Positions 11,128-23,737 of a stretch of DNA of 64,000 bases are shown here, one piece after another; position 1 is the first letter of the stretch; each line of letters opens with the position of its first letter. The notes below the pieces were generated by a model, which was not told where the DNA came from, searched no databases, and saw only the letters and a program-made list of their open reading frames with translations. The stretch is from the NCBI GenBank assembly GCA_030762175.1, contig CM060833.1:166383001-166447000 (forward strand), given 5' to 3'. The stretch is from Metallyticus violacea. Its lineage: Eukaryota > Arthropoda > Insecta > Mantodea > Metallyticidae. The position numbers and the translations under genes were made by a program.

Positions 11128-12360
11128 ATGGTACAAAAATATTTAATCATTGAAGCACTGTCCAAATGCAATAGTACAAACATGAATGATTACAATAATA
11201 AGAAGAATGACGAGATGCTGAACCAAACCTTAAACACTTATGTAAAATCCCCATTTTGGGTATCAGGCTTAGCAAGAAGAGAACTAAAAAGAAATGTTCT
11301 AGCAAAGGGTAGGATAGCTTTGAAACCTATTACTGCCTGTAGGCATAAAGTACCAGAAATACACATAAGTGGTTGGAGAAAATATATACGGTAGTGGTTG
11401 AGATCAAATGATGTTTAGGATAGAAATCTGGGGTAGTGATGAGGGTTGGTCAAATGTAGATTTGATTCACAGGAATTTCTGCAAACAAATTATGGGCCTA
11501 CCAAAAAGCTCACCAAATGGGGTTGCAAATGCTGAACTAGGTAGAATCGGGAGTAAAAGAAAAATAATGACAAGAATTTTGAAACATTGGTTTAGGATTA
11601 AAAATTTAGAAGAGAATTGTATTTTGAAACATTGTCTAGCAACACAAAAGAAGGTGAGGGGAGGAAATGCTTGGGTATGGTTTGGCATAATAGAGAAAGT
11701 AAAGAAAAAGGTTTTTGGAAAGAAATTCAACAAAGAATTGATGATATGGAAAGAGGAGATATTAGGTAGTTTTAGTAGTAAAAATTCACTGAGGATTTAT
11801 AGGGGGCTAAAGGAAATATGGGGCAGAGAGAATTATGTAGATGAAGCTGATAGGTGGATGAGGGAGGGAATTGCATGTGCCTGGACAGGGGTAGTGAATT
11901 TGAAAGGAATAAGGTGAGGTTTTTAAATAAGGATTGTCAGATGTGTGGAATGCAAGATTGGCATACAAATTTGAAATGTAGAGAAACCAATGAAATGAGA
12001 GCAAATCTTAGGCTTGGGAAGTGGGATAACTTATCAAAACAAAGATACTAGCATCAAATAAACCATGGGAAAGCATCCAACAGAACTGGGAGTAATATGA
12101 ATTAACCCTAGATAATAAGCAAGTTTTCAGAACAACAACATAACATGACTCTCTGGCTGCCCATCTCCACAAGATAGGCTTCTATGAGTCAGAAAGATAT
12201 TACACTTTGTAATGAACCAAACAGCAGGATGGACAGCAAACACCTACTATACTACAGAAAACTGATGCAGAACTCCAGAAGAAAAAGAACATCTCTGCCC
12301 TAAACTGGACCACTAGGAAACAAATGGGATGAAATTCCACAGCTGCCATTAAAAAAAGAA
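11128..12360 (+). pseudogene. Non-LTR retrotransposon (LINE) ORF2 C-terminal relic
   Basis: Three adjacent frames read as the region after the reverse transcriptase of Jockey/R1/I-type LINEs. ARRELK and VPEIHISGW come first; then from 11408 FRIEIWGSDEGWSNVDLIHR, FCKQIMGLPKSSPNGVANAE and LGRIGSKRKIMTRILKHWFR, the usual 'LLYGAEIWG ... FCKKILGLP ... ANGVAELELGR' block. A terminal CQMCGMQDWHTNLKCRETNE follows, the CCHC-like end of ORF2. At least two frameshifts and a stop at 11393 break it. The catalytic YADD region is absent. Confidence 0.75.
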
Positions 12361-12757
12361 GAATGGTGAGAGAATAAATTTAAAAGTAATATTCTTTTTA
12401 ACTTGCTTATCATTTCAAACAAATTTGCATTTTCTTGAAGCTGTAGTTCTGCTCCAGCACCTTGAAATTTAAGTGCAAATCAAATTACACTTAAGTAATT
12501 CACATATATATTTTGAAGTGCTGAAATTAAGTTTCATAATTGGAAAATGTAAAAATAATTACCCACTTACCTTTAAGATGTATACAAACTTCTTCATCAT
12601 TCAGAATCTATGAGAAGCTGCATCATTCAATGAAATGTATTTGACTAATCTTTTTGAAGTAAGAGATACTAGAGGATCTTGTATCATTGATAGTTGCAAC
12701 ATTTTAATGACACCAAGTTACTTGTCTGTAAGATTTGCTTATTGAATCATGAATATA

Positions 12758-13624
12758 CAGAGAGTGCCAAAAAATGTATGTACATTCCAAGCAAAGAAAA
12801 AAACTGAGTCAACATAAAACTGAACTCATACAAACAGAAAATGATGAACACTGATCACCTAGACTTTTACAGTTACAATGGTTGCTCAAAATGCCCATCA
12901 TTGGTGTTGTTACACTTCTGAACTACTGATTGACCAACATTTACAGCAAATGTTCAGAAACCACTCACAGTACTGCATTCTCCGATCAGGTTCATCTTCA
13001 TTTTATGCATTCAAAATTCTTGGGATGAAAACTTCCAACTTTGCTGTTTTAATAATATGATGTACACTGGTTCTGCTAATCCCAGTCTCACATGCACATT
13101 GCTTTATAGATTTCTGTAGTATGTGCTCAAAACATTCCAAAACCATAGCTGAGGACATGGGGCTTGTTGCTGTGCAAGGTCTCCCAGATCTGCCTTGAGA
13201 GTGTCGCATACGGTACCATGAGTCTCAAATTTGTTTTGAATGCATGCAATTGTTACTCATGTTGGCGGTTCTGTTCTGTACACATATCTTCATTGCCTTT
13301 GAACTTCAGCAACATTCTCAGTTTTCCAATACCACTTCAAAATTACTTTCCGCTGTTCAAACGATAATCTTGGCTCAATGTTATAGCAACGTTAGCATAA
13401 TGTAATGTGAGTCACATCTGTTTATAGAACATCATACAATAATATTGGCTTCATTTGTTCATTGTTAATTTACGTGCCACATAGCAACGTCATCATAATG
13501 TATGTCAGTCACATCTGTTGACAGAACATCATACTTCACATTACTGTTGTTTTTCAGTTTAACTTTGAAATATATTAAATAGATATCTACTGTTAAAGTG
13601 TGTATAAATTTTTGGCACCCTCAA
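12758..13624 (-). mobile_element. DUF4817-type Tc1/mariner element, copy A (internally deleted)
   Basis: Starts CAGAGAGTGCCAAAAAATG and ends TTTTTGGCACCCTCAA, an inverted-repeat pair flanked by TA on both sides. On the - strand a frame reads RGRSGRPCTATSPMSSAMVL, CFEHILQKSIKQCACETGIS and VHHIIKTAKLEVFIPRILNA, the second helix-turn-helix of DUF4817-containing transposases. After a short stretch with RRMQYCEWFLN the frame jumps to the C-terminal block, so the catalytic domain is deleted. Frame breaks are frequent. Non-autonomous. Confidence 0.8.
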
Positions 13625-14209
13625 TATAAATTTAATGAAGACAGTCTGGATGCTTTGTTTTGTTCCTTGGAGAAAGGTCCCTGCCTGGAGATCTGAATGG
13701 GGACTACTTTACCTCTGGAATATTTATTTCTCTTTCCAATGCATTTTAAAAAAAAAACTAACAGGAAAAGAAATGGGGAAGAATTATACAACTTTTAAAC
13801 ACCTTTTACAAAATGTATATTAGACAAACTTTTAAATATAGTGAGAAAATATTAATAACTACAAATTTGGAAAAGATTAATATAATAAAATCCAAATCCT
13901 TCATTTAATATTAGGAGCTGTTAAAACTACCCCAATATTTGCTATGCAGTTCTTGACAAATAATCCAAGCGTTAATTTTTTATTTAGAAAAAAATGGCTG
14001 CCACACAATATGCAAAATTAATAAGATAGCCTCACAATAACTGGGAGTAAAAGAAAATCACAGATAAATTTAAAAAACTCAATAAAGCTTCCTAACTAAG
14101 GTCTGTGAAATCAAACAGAAATTAAAACTTCCTTACTTAAAAGAAAAGTTACAGATAAGAATCAGACTTTTAGTTTTGACATTGAATATTGTCTACAGGT
14201 AATAGAAGC

Positions 14210-14254
<45 letters not shown>

Positions 14255-15559
14255 AACTCTTTCAAATATTTTAAGACAAGCATCAATGGAAACAATAAAC
14301 TTAAGATAACCTGGTAATGAATAGTTACATAGTTTTGCTGATGGATCCAGTTTACCAAATAATGGTTAAATACTACACATTTTATGGTGAAGTTTTAGCA
14401 GTCCTTTTCAGGTTATACAATTTTTATATCAAAAGAAAAACATTTGAGAAAGCTGTACTATAATCTGATTCAAAAGCAGCTATCACAGCCATACCATTTG
14501 ACAAACAACCAAAAATCTTAATGTCACATCTTAAGAGTGCAAATCTATGAAATAATTAATCAAACTAAATAAAAGAATCAAATTAAGTAAAAGAGTACTA
14601 CTTCAATGAATACCTATATACTGCACAGTCAAAGGCATGAAACAGCTGATTTTCTGACTAAGAAAGGTAGCAAAATTACATCAAAATCATTTGGTCCTCT
14701 CCCTATCACTCTATCAAAAAAAAAAGATTATATCAATATAAAACAATAAACTTAAAGAAAAGTATATATAAAAATAACAGGAAAATGATGGGAAAATTTG
14801 TATGCTAAATGACTATACTTATTACGTTACTGAGAAAATCCTCAGTTGTAAATTTCAGATTGCTAACAGCCGTGACTGCCTCAATAAACATCTGCACAGG
14901 TTGGCATAACAAGAGCCTCCAACATGCACTTTCTGTAAGCTCGGAGAAAATATGGAGCAGAACCATCTTTGCTGCCCAGCTTTTAACCAATTTACCAGCC
15001 TTCCTTCTAAATACTGGAGTGTGGAGCGCAAATGGCTTTCATTGCCAACAACCAAACATTAGAAACCAACCAACCAACTTATTCATCTATGAAAAAAATC
15101 ACAATCTTTATTCTAATATGAATTTATAGTTATAATGACTCTCAGAATTATACACATGCAGAATGCTATTAACACAGTACTATAACAATTTTGTAAAATT
15201 CTCTAAATGTCCCCTGATGCTTAAAAAACTTGAACATGACTGGGAAATCTCAGAAGTAACTTAAAGTATGCAAAATAATGTAGTTGGTGATCAGTGTGTG
15301 TGCAATTAAGCTGTGCTGTAAAGAGGTCTTGTGTTAAAAAAATTAGTAAAAAGAACAGAGGAATGAAATAAATTGTACTTATGAAGCTGTAGACAATGGA
15401 GTGGTAATATATCCTATAATTATGTATATTGATTGATACACTGTGGGTAATTTTTATACACTTCACTTACATGTATATGTATACTTCAATATACAAGACC
15501 TTCACTGTAAATAGCTTCAATAATTTAACAAATACGTTCTACAATTATGTATTCAACTT
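13625..15559. other. No gene recognised; poly(A) tract at 14213-14249
   Basis: AT-rich. A 37 bp A-run at 14213-14249 could be a retroposon tail, but I recognise no SINE body upstream of it. The overlapping frames at 14805-15129 on both strands do not match a known family. Confidence 0.4.
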
Positions 15560-16083
15560 ATTTACACTAAACTCCACTTACATAATACTAAGACATGTTT
15601 CAGGAGTAATCATTTCCATCTTCAGTTGTTGACTGACTACTATTACACAAAATGGTGACTGGATACCCAGATGATTCTGTGGCTGTGTCTGGTGGTTGTA
15701 GTAGGTACCTGATGAGTTCATCCATAGGAGGAAAATGAAAGTTCATGATTTTTTTTTTTTATTTTTTATGATGAAAATGTTTTCTCAAGTGGATAGTTCC
15801 ATTGGGTTGTGAAGCTGTTTCAGCAGATTAATCTCTGGTTTAATTTCATGATTTTTAGTCCAAAAGAGACCTGCTACTGCTGATTTATCAACCTACTTAA
15901 ATTTATTCCTAAAGTGTTCTTTTCTTTGAATTTCCAAATTTCTCTTTGTTTTTCCAGTATATCTCTGATCACAATATGTACATTTGATTTCATAAATTCC
16001 TGATTTCCATTCTGTTGGTATGATGTCTTATACTGTGCAACCTCATAAATTCTTCATATTATATTTGTTCTTTGGGCTAACAT
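15560..16083 (-). mobile_element. Penelope-like element, subfamily b, antisense 3' part
   Basis: The reverse complement aligns block by block with 40780-41300. It contains a degraded GIY-YIG domain (SGIYEIKC...YTGKTKRNLEIQRKEHFRN), the SAVA motif, the MDEL...YLLQPPDTATE end and a hammerhead-like motif at 15597-15625. Stops and small indels interrupt the frame. At 16083/16084 the orientation of Penelope sequence flips. Confidence 0.75.
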
Positions 16084-16243
16084 TAATAAAAATTATTAAT
16101 AAATTTAAAAGACAAAAATCAATAAGAGAAGTTTCCACACTGAAGAACACCAAGGAAAGATACAAACTCAAAAGTTTCACACACCTTCCAGCTTAGTACA
16201 ACATAAAACTTGATCCGAATCAACACAGTGAAACATATGTAAC
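16084..16243 (+). mobile_element. Penelope-like element, subfamily b, sense fragment
   Basis: Matches 40632-40745 of the copy at 40.3 kb on the + strand (AATTTAAAAGACAAAAA, GAAGTTTCCACACTGAA, TTCAAAAGTTTCAC-like blocks). It abuts the antisense piece directly, so the two halves are head to head. Confidence 0.65.
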
Positions 16244-16595
16244 TTCTTTATATAAAACCTATTTCAAACCAGTTAAAACTTCTTTCCCATGGGAAAATTA
16301 AAATTATAAAATGGTTAAAATGGTTAAAACATTCAAAACTGTTAAGCGTTTCACTCTTTAAATTATTAAAATTCCGGACATGTTTCTTGACCTGTCAACC
16401 TGCTGAGTACTCCAGCATGACTCATTAGTCGTATCAGTTAACAATGTGATTGACAGGTCACAAAGCATGTCCTGAATTTTAATAATTTAAAGAGTGAAAC
16501 ACTTAAGAGTGTTGAATATTTTAACCATTTTAGAATTTTAACTTTCCCATGGGAAAGAAGTTTTAACTGGTTTGAAATAAGTTTTATATAAAGGA
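16244..16595. repeat. Large inverted repeat (hairpin) inside Penelope sequence
   Basis: Left arm 16244-16398 and right arm 16450-16595 are near reverse complements. Both contain TTCTTTCCCATGGGAAA or its complement, a TTAAATTATTAAAATTC block and GACCTGTCAA/TTGACAGGTC next to the 51 bp spacer. Transcribed, it would form a stem of about 150 bp. Confidence 0.85.
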
Positions 16596-16950
16596 ATTAT
16601 AACAACAAATTTAAGCAGATTTTCAGAGAACATGGAATAATATTCTTTGGGCCAAAAATCATGAAATTAAACCAGAGGTTAATCTGCTGAAACAGCTTCA
16701 GAATCCAATGGAACAATCTACTTTGGAAAAAATTGTCATCATAAAAATAAAGAAAATTTAATGAACTTTCATTTTCCTCCTATGGATGAACTCAGCAAGT
16801 TCCTACTACAACCACCAGACACCGCCACAGAAGCTTCTGGGTATCCAGTCTCCATTTTGTGTAACAGTAGTCAGTCAACAACTGAAGATGGGAGTGATTA
16901 CTCCCAAAATATGTCTTAGTTTAATGTAAGTGGAATTTAGTGTAAACAAG
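16596..16950 (+). mobile_element. Penelope-like element, subfamily b, sense 3' part
   Basis: Blocks TCAGAGAACATGGAATAAT, ATGAAATTAAACCAGAG, TGAACTTTCATTTTCCTCC and GATGAACTCAGCAAGTTCC match 40760-41170, with most of the endonuclease deleted between the first two. It ends with the hammerhead-like hairpin (16882-16910; GAAAC decayed to AAAAT). Confidence 0.7.
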
Positions 16951-17478
16951 TTGAATACTTAGTTGTAGGATATAGGACAGAGGAATATTATACAGAATGT
17001 ACTGTTGTTGTGTACTCCCTAGCTCCTGAGTACCCTAGTGCCTAGAAGTATTGTCATTCATGCCTTCTCAAACTCTCAGAGTGATACAATGCTGTGTTAC
17101 CATGTTAAAAAGATAATTCTAAACCACTCTTAATATCCTTTACCATGAGATCAATGGAACAAAATATTTAAAAACAGATCACAATAACAATTTATTAATC
17201 TACCACTGTGATTAATACAGAGCTCTTTCTCTCATGAGGAATCTGGAAGACACTTGCTGAAACTTAAAATTTCTCCATTTCATCACAAGTACTACTCTCA
17301 GACAATAGACTCAAGACATCCTGAAAGAAAGGTAGTATACACATGAACAGAAGACTCATAGATCTCACCCTACTTTCCTCTTTCTGCATCTCGTCCCACA
17401 AAACCAAAACAAAACAAATTAAAAAATAAAAAAGATCAGGTAATCAAACAACAATAGGCATTTAATTAAAACAAATAT

Positions 17479-17764
17479 TTTTGTTATTTATTTGGTTTAT
17501 TTACAGATGCAGTTCAACATCTGGGGTTATCAGCATCAGGGCATGACACAGGCAATAAATTTTGCTTCGAGGTCCCTTCTTTCAGGCTTGAGGTTGTTTT
17601 AAATATCATAAATCTATGACACAGGATTTACAGGTTTTACTCACCTTCAGAAGAAAGCCATAATATTTATGACTTTTATGTCCAAAAAATTTAACCTTGC
17701 TGGAATTGAACCCACAATCTTGGATCCATGAGGCAAGTATGGTTACCACTAAATCACCAGGACC
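17479..17764 (-). mobile_element. SINE-B copy 1 (tRNA-derived)
   Basis: On the - strand the head reads TGGTGATTTAGTGGTAACC (A box) and a GGGTTCAATTCC-like B box. The body has the conserved GGCGT-like, CTGAAAGAAGGGACCTCGAAG-equivalent and GCAAAATTT blocks. A perfect 15 bp target-site duplication AATTAAAACAAATAT flanks it (17464-17478 and 17765-17779), which fixes both ends. Confidence 0.85.
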
Positions 17765-17779
17765 AATTAAAACAAATAT

Positions 17780-20732
17780 GTACCAGCTCTTGCCAGGTGT
17801 AACAGAATGGAACATTCACCAGCAATGGTTCAAGTTAATATACTATAAGCAAATTTTGAAAATAAGGCAAGAATGCCAGTGGTAAAAATTACAACTCTCA
17901 ACAACAACAACAACAACAACAAAGTTAAATAGCCCCTACAAATAAAATTAAATTAAATTACCTGGGTAAATGCATTAGGTAACAATTCAGAACTGAGGAA
18001 ATAGCTGGAAGATGCATTTATTCTCCAAAGCACTGTTTTGAGAGTATGGATGTCTTAAGTTTTACTCACCAATTATTTTGCTGGTGAATTCATTTTGGAA
18101 ATAAATAGTACTTAATATTTGTAATTTCAGATTGTTGAGAATATACTTTTAAAACAGTGGGATCCTGCTTTAGGTGTATGCTATAAAAATGAGCATTAAA
18201 AGCTTCAGAGCTTCACCCTTTTAAAAGGAGGCTTTTTAAATGGATGTGATAGTGTATAAATAGTTTTAATGCCAAATGTGAGTAATTAAATTGTTTTTCT
18301 TCACATGATTACATCATAAAACATTTTACTGAAGTAACTTTATTACAAAATATACTTGAATGTCATTTACAAAGAAGATAAGTTTGTTTAAAGTCTATCT
18401 GTATTATAAAAATTGGCTCCTACTCTGCACTGTCTTCAAGAATCAAGTGTCTCTTGATTTTCTTGCTCCAAATAGGAAACAAGGCATGTGATATTTCTGA
18501 ATCTTGAACCCAATAGAGTTTGCTGCTGAAGATTTTAGGAAATAGGGTTGTAATGCAGGTTCCCATTCTATTATTATACCTTAATCGCATGACTCCAATA
18601 GATCAATATTTGATAGGTAAATCTTATAACAGATTTCTCATTATTTCAAAATTCTGGTTTCTAGGTACTTTGTGCCATTAACTCTGTTAAACATGAAAAG
18701 CACATTTTATTTGGTTTCTTTGTTGCCCATTGCAGTGATGACATTTGCTAGCCTTTACGCTAATTACTTTGAACATAAACCAAAAAAATGTAATTTCTAA
18801 GTAAATCCTTTGGAAAACCAGTGTAGCCAATGAAACAGTAGTAATCATTATCACAAAAATAGGAGATTATTCTTAAGACTAAGCATTCACAACAAAGCTT
18901 TGTGGATTATCACATCACTTATGTAAGGCAAGTGTAACAACTCACAGAAATGAAATAATTAAAATCATACTTTGCAGCAATATAAAGAAATTAATGGGAA
19001 ATTAAGTTTTGAGTTTTGTGGAAAAAGGCCTTAGGGACTGTACATACCTCTTCTGCCTCATTTATTATTCCATACAGAAAAAAATACAAACATTACCAAA
19101 ATTAAATAGATTTTGTCAGAAAGAAATTAATTTTGAAGGATTCAATGGAAGTTTCAAAAAAATGAAATATATGGTTTTTGAATTTAAAGAAAGTGTATAA
19201 ATAAATATGCATTATGGTTTACCATCCAGACTCCAAAGGTAAGTGACCAACCTGTCTACATTCTTAAAGAAGAATGAGGACAACAAAAAGAACCCAGGTG
19301 TCTACATTGATGAAATTATTCACATTACTGTATCCTTAAAAATTGGGAATATTTAAATATACCTGGAGTGCAAACAAATGACAGCTCATATATTGGTGAG
19401 AAGGGAATTGTTTCTGGAACATTTCTCAGTAGGTTGAAAAATAAAAAAATTGGCAACCTTCATCACTATAGTCAGAGCATACATTTGCAAAAAAGTATGA
19501 AATATGTATTTTGTCATGCAGAACTAAAAGTCCTATGTAAAACTGTAATAAATTCTGGATTATTAACCATACTTCCTTGTTTATTCTCTATTTTATTTCA
19601 AATAAAAATTAATTATATTTTCAAATTTGTTCTAATTACAAAAATACAACTAGCAATTTCTCTAGATTTTCAATGGTTACAGTTTGCCTCTTATCTGCTT
19701 TTAAAGCAAAGTTATTGATCAACATCATATGTAGTTAGTTATTGGGCAAAATCTTAATCCACACAATTTAATGAATGATTTGAAAAAGGAAACAAGTACA
19801 ATGTTTGCAAAAATGAGTTGAAATATATGGTCTTCAAGCTATACATAATGTAAAAGTTAAACTTTCCCTACATAAAACAAGATTTCTGTAGCTGATTAAA
19901 GTTTATGTTGCTTTTAAAAAAACAAATATGCTCAGAACTAATTTCTTTTAAAACATAGAGAACATTTATTGTAAAGAATATTAGATTCACTGAATGCTCA
20001 GAAATTGGTTTATTTAGAATTAGTTAATAATGAAGTAATTGTACGTATATGTTAGTAACACTGTAATTATTTACTTGATTTGTGTTTGCTACCTACAGCA
20101 AATATTGCAAAATTATTATCTAAGCTACTTACAAATGTTTTTGAAAGTGAACCTCCAAGAAAGCATGAAATAAAAGGAATACAGAGGGTTGCACCCATGA
20201 GAAGAGAAAAAGAGTTTGTTTAGTTAGGAAGGAGTATGTTGCTGGAAAGTGTAAATTTATGCATGCTAAGAAACTAGGTCCCAACTGCAGCTGCCCATTG
20301 AAGTGCACAGATAAAATCTTTTGATATTGATAAAATTGCTGGTCTATCACAGTGTCTCACTGCACTTACTAATAAAGAATAAGATGTGTTTCTAATGGGA
20401 CTAGTAGAAAGTAAAATGGCACAGAGAAAACAGGCAAGAAGAAAAGACGGAAAAGAAGATATCTTTTATATATTGTTGAATTGCAGTGGAGTTCATGGTT
20501 GTAAACAAGCATTTCTGTACTTTTATGCTGTCTCTGGAAATCTGTTTACTGTTAAACATCCATTCTACTTTAAGGAAAATCTTCTAATGCTAAGCACTGG
20601 CACGATGTAAAATAGTTAAGCATCAGGGCATTTCCTAGGCACCAAACAAAATACAAAAACAAACCTATCACATATCTAGACCCGCAACTTTATGTTAAAA
20701 TGACATATCAGCTCTTCTTATATATATATAGT
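17780..20732. other. No gene recognised
   Basis: About 3 kb of AT-rich sequence with a (CAA)n tract at 17902-17922. No repeat family or coding block is identified. Confidence 0.4.
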
Positions 20733-21353
20733 TGGACCGAAAAACAACAGTAATGTGTAGTATGATGTTCTGTAAACAGATGTGACACACATACATTATG
20801 ATAGCGTTGCTAAGTGACAGGTAAATCAACAATGAACAAATGAAGTTAAGATTATCGTATGATGCTCTGTAAACAGACGTGTCACATTATATCATGCTAG
20901 AGTTGCTAAAACAAAATGGAGCCAAGATTATCGTTTGAATATCGGAAAGCAATTTTGAAGTGGTATTGGAAAACCGAGAATGTTGTTGAAGTTTAAAGGC
21001 AATGGAGACGCGTGTGTACAGAACAGAACCGCCAATGCGAGTAACAATTGCACGCATTCGAGACAAATTTGAGACTCGTGGTACCGTATACCGTAGAAAA
21101 CCAGCTACACTGGCAGCACTTCGGGAAAAAATTGAAACGGCACGTGCTGCAATCGCTGAGGACACTTTCGCAAACGTTACTCAATCAGTAGTTCAACGTA
21201 CTCAGAAGTGTATCGACGCCGATAGTGGGCATTTTGAGCAACTGTTGTAACTGTAAAAGTCTAAGATGATTAGTGCTCATCATTTTCTGTTTGTGTGAAT
21301 TCAGTTTTGATGTTAGCACAATTTTTTCTTTGCTTGAAGTGTGGCAGCTTCTG
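20733..21353 (+). mobile_element. DUF4817-type element, copy B (catalytic core deleted)
   Basis: From about 20916 the + strand reads EPRLSFEYRKAILKWYW, a broken stretch, then YRTEPPMRVTIARIRDKFET (first DUF4817 helix-turn-helix). This is fused straight to YRRKPATLAALREKIETA and CIDADSGHFEQLL, the transposase C-terminus. The junction is at 21086-21089 (GTAT). The left terminal repeat is replaced by a short TA run and the right one is shortened (GTGGCAGCTTCTG). Confidence 0.8.
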
Positions 21354-21832
21354 TAGATAGTACTTTTTCATCTCTCTACAAAATAAAATGTTCTATATTA
21401 ACACTCTAAATATTTTATTTTTGGTAATAAATTATTTAATGGATATTCTAAGATTTAAGTATTTAACATATTTGTTGTATTTAAAATGTGTCAGAAGAAT
21501 TAACTATGGATCAAGAGAATAAAACTTAATGTTCTTTGTAGATAAGATTAATTTGTTTAGGACAATGCAATGGGATAAATATGCCAAATGCATTGTATTG
21601 AAAAAACATGTTGAAGTTGGTGCTTGCTTTCAATCACATAAAGTACAAGGTAAAGTAAAGGTGGTTGTTTTTACAGTCTGGATGCAACTTTTTTTTTCTA
21701 CTAAATAATGTCACTGTGGGTGATATATTAAACTGATAAAGTTATGTTGTCTGCTCTCTATCTTGCATCCAAATTACAGCTGGCGGTTTTGAATTCTTTC
21801 CAAAGTTGACTGTTCCTATATTTATGTTTCAT

Positions 21833-22013
21833 TTTATTTAAGGATGGTCTTTGACATTTCTAATCATCAGTGCCCCATTCAATTCAGGCTGTTAAACGGC
21901 AGGTACATTTTACTCAGAGGCCTCTTCTTTTAGACTTGAAGTTCTTTTACATGCCGTAAATCTACGACACGGAACGGCTTTACTTCCCTTCCGAAGGCAC
22001 CATACCTCTTACA
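21833..22013 (-). mobile_element. SINE-B copy 2, tRNA head missing
   Basis: CAGAGGCCTCTTCTTTTAGA, TGCCGTAAATCTACGACACG and CTTTACTTCCCTTCCGAAGG match the SINE-B body; the tRNA-like head that should follow is absent. Confidence 0.75.
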
Positions 22014-22325
22014 ATACATCCATAGGAGGTGACTAGCTGTTGTTTGTTTTAGGGGATTCAGCCTGGAGGAAGGTCTGAGAATACTAAAAGACCTTGAATC
22101 TGTCAGAAAGTATTATAATCAAAAGCAATCGCTGCTTTCCCACCAGGGAATGCCTGTGATGACGTCACTGATGAGGGGTAGAAAACTTATGTTGCATGAG
22201 ATAGTCAACTAAGAAGTGAGACTGAAGAAGAGGGAAAAGGAGAAGAAATAAACGAAGAGGAACCAATTGAGAGCAAGTGTGATTTTCAGATATGTGGATG
22301 ATATAATGAGTTTAGGTCAGTTCCC

Positions 22326-22359
<34 letters not shown>

Positions 22360-23726
22360 GCTTTATTTCGATAACACTACTTGTTACCTTGCATGAGAAA
22401 GAGGTCCAAGGAGTAGGGACTGTAAGACAAGCATGGCCGGTTTTTCAATCCGGTGCATTATTGCATTACATTTACATAAAATGACGCACAAACAGCGAAT
22501 ATCTTGTGTTAGTAAGTGAATATACTTTTTAAAAATTACGTTTTCCTATTATAAACATGCTGTGGCACCTCAATGTGTTTAGTTTATGTTGAAATATAGT
22601 GGTTTTCACTTTATATGGCTGAACAGAATGCATGGCAGCTTCATTTACTTCAAGGAAATGAGAAACTTGACCACTTAGCATTTCGGGTTATGCACTGTCA
22701 TTTGTGTAATCCAAAACTTCAAAATCGAAGGGTATATCATCAAAATGTCATAATAAGATTCCCGTTTTGATCATTAGGATCATTTTTGGAGCCTCAAAGT
22801 AAATAAACACATTGCAGACAATGCCACCTAAAGACTACAAGATGCCAAAAATGATATAGGAATATATATGTAAAATGCTTTGTTAATTATCACGATAAGG
22901 CATAAACTGGAAGATTTAGGCTTGTTTCATTTTATATCTTTAAAGTAACATTTTGTTTGCGTTATTAATGTTCCGATGTGTTTACACTGCACTGGAAGAA
23001 ATGGCGGGAAGAAGGGAAGAAAAAACAAAACATTAACATAATGATCGAGTGCGCATGTCCAACATAAAGCTTATAATATTCAAAGGGCCGATATCCATAT
23101 AAGCTAAACGAACGAATACCTCCCACTTGTTGCGAGTGCTTTCGAGTTGCCTTAATTCTGAACAGCTTTTGGCAAATTACATCGACCTGAAATCCCTAGC
23201 AGACTATCTTTGTGTTTATTATTCATCATTAACTACAATCTTCTAAGCTGTCATTTTCCAGTCTTAAACTATTTCTTTTCGTTTCTACACATTTCTAGTA
23301 TTTGTCTGGAGCTTCTTTTCTATCAGGTTTTTCTTCAATTATAAAATGTGAGAAATGTGTCTTGGTCCAAACGAGCTACAAGGATGATTCTTATCCTGTT
23401 ACACCCTGTTTCTTTAGAACATCCTGTCCTAGACAGGTTGTCTTACAGGATATAAGAGAACCTTGTCCACCCTTCGCCTCTGGTCAGTCAATAACTTACA
23501 TGGTTTCTAATTGGCCGCAGGTTCACTCTCAACCACAGAGAAAACAACAAGCATTATTTAGATCCTGGAGGACGATTGGCTTTGATGATAGTGATGGATG
23601 AATGACACTGGTCGGAGACGTGAAGTGTTAAGACCAGGACTCATGCTCCTTTGATCTACCTCTCTTATTTCTTAAACACTAAAAGTTTGCTTTATTAACC
23701 TCACCATTTAGTAAACTACTATATTT
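22014..23726. other. No gene recognised; (TTA)n at 22328-22359
   Basis: Contains a (TTA)n microsatellite and a 99-codon frame at 23302-23601 with no recognisable domain. No repeat family identified. Confidence 0.4.
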
Positions 23727-23737
23727 ACTACGAGGGT

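Noticed and set aside
22290..22320. YVDD-like codons suggesting a reverse transcriptase
   Set aside because: No flanking RT motifs in any frame; a chance match.
23302..23601. 99-codon frame with Cys, Pro and Trp content
   Set aside because: No recognisable domain, no splice context, and it is not long enough to exceed chance in 64 kb.
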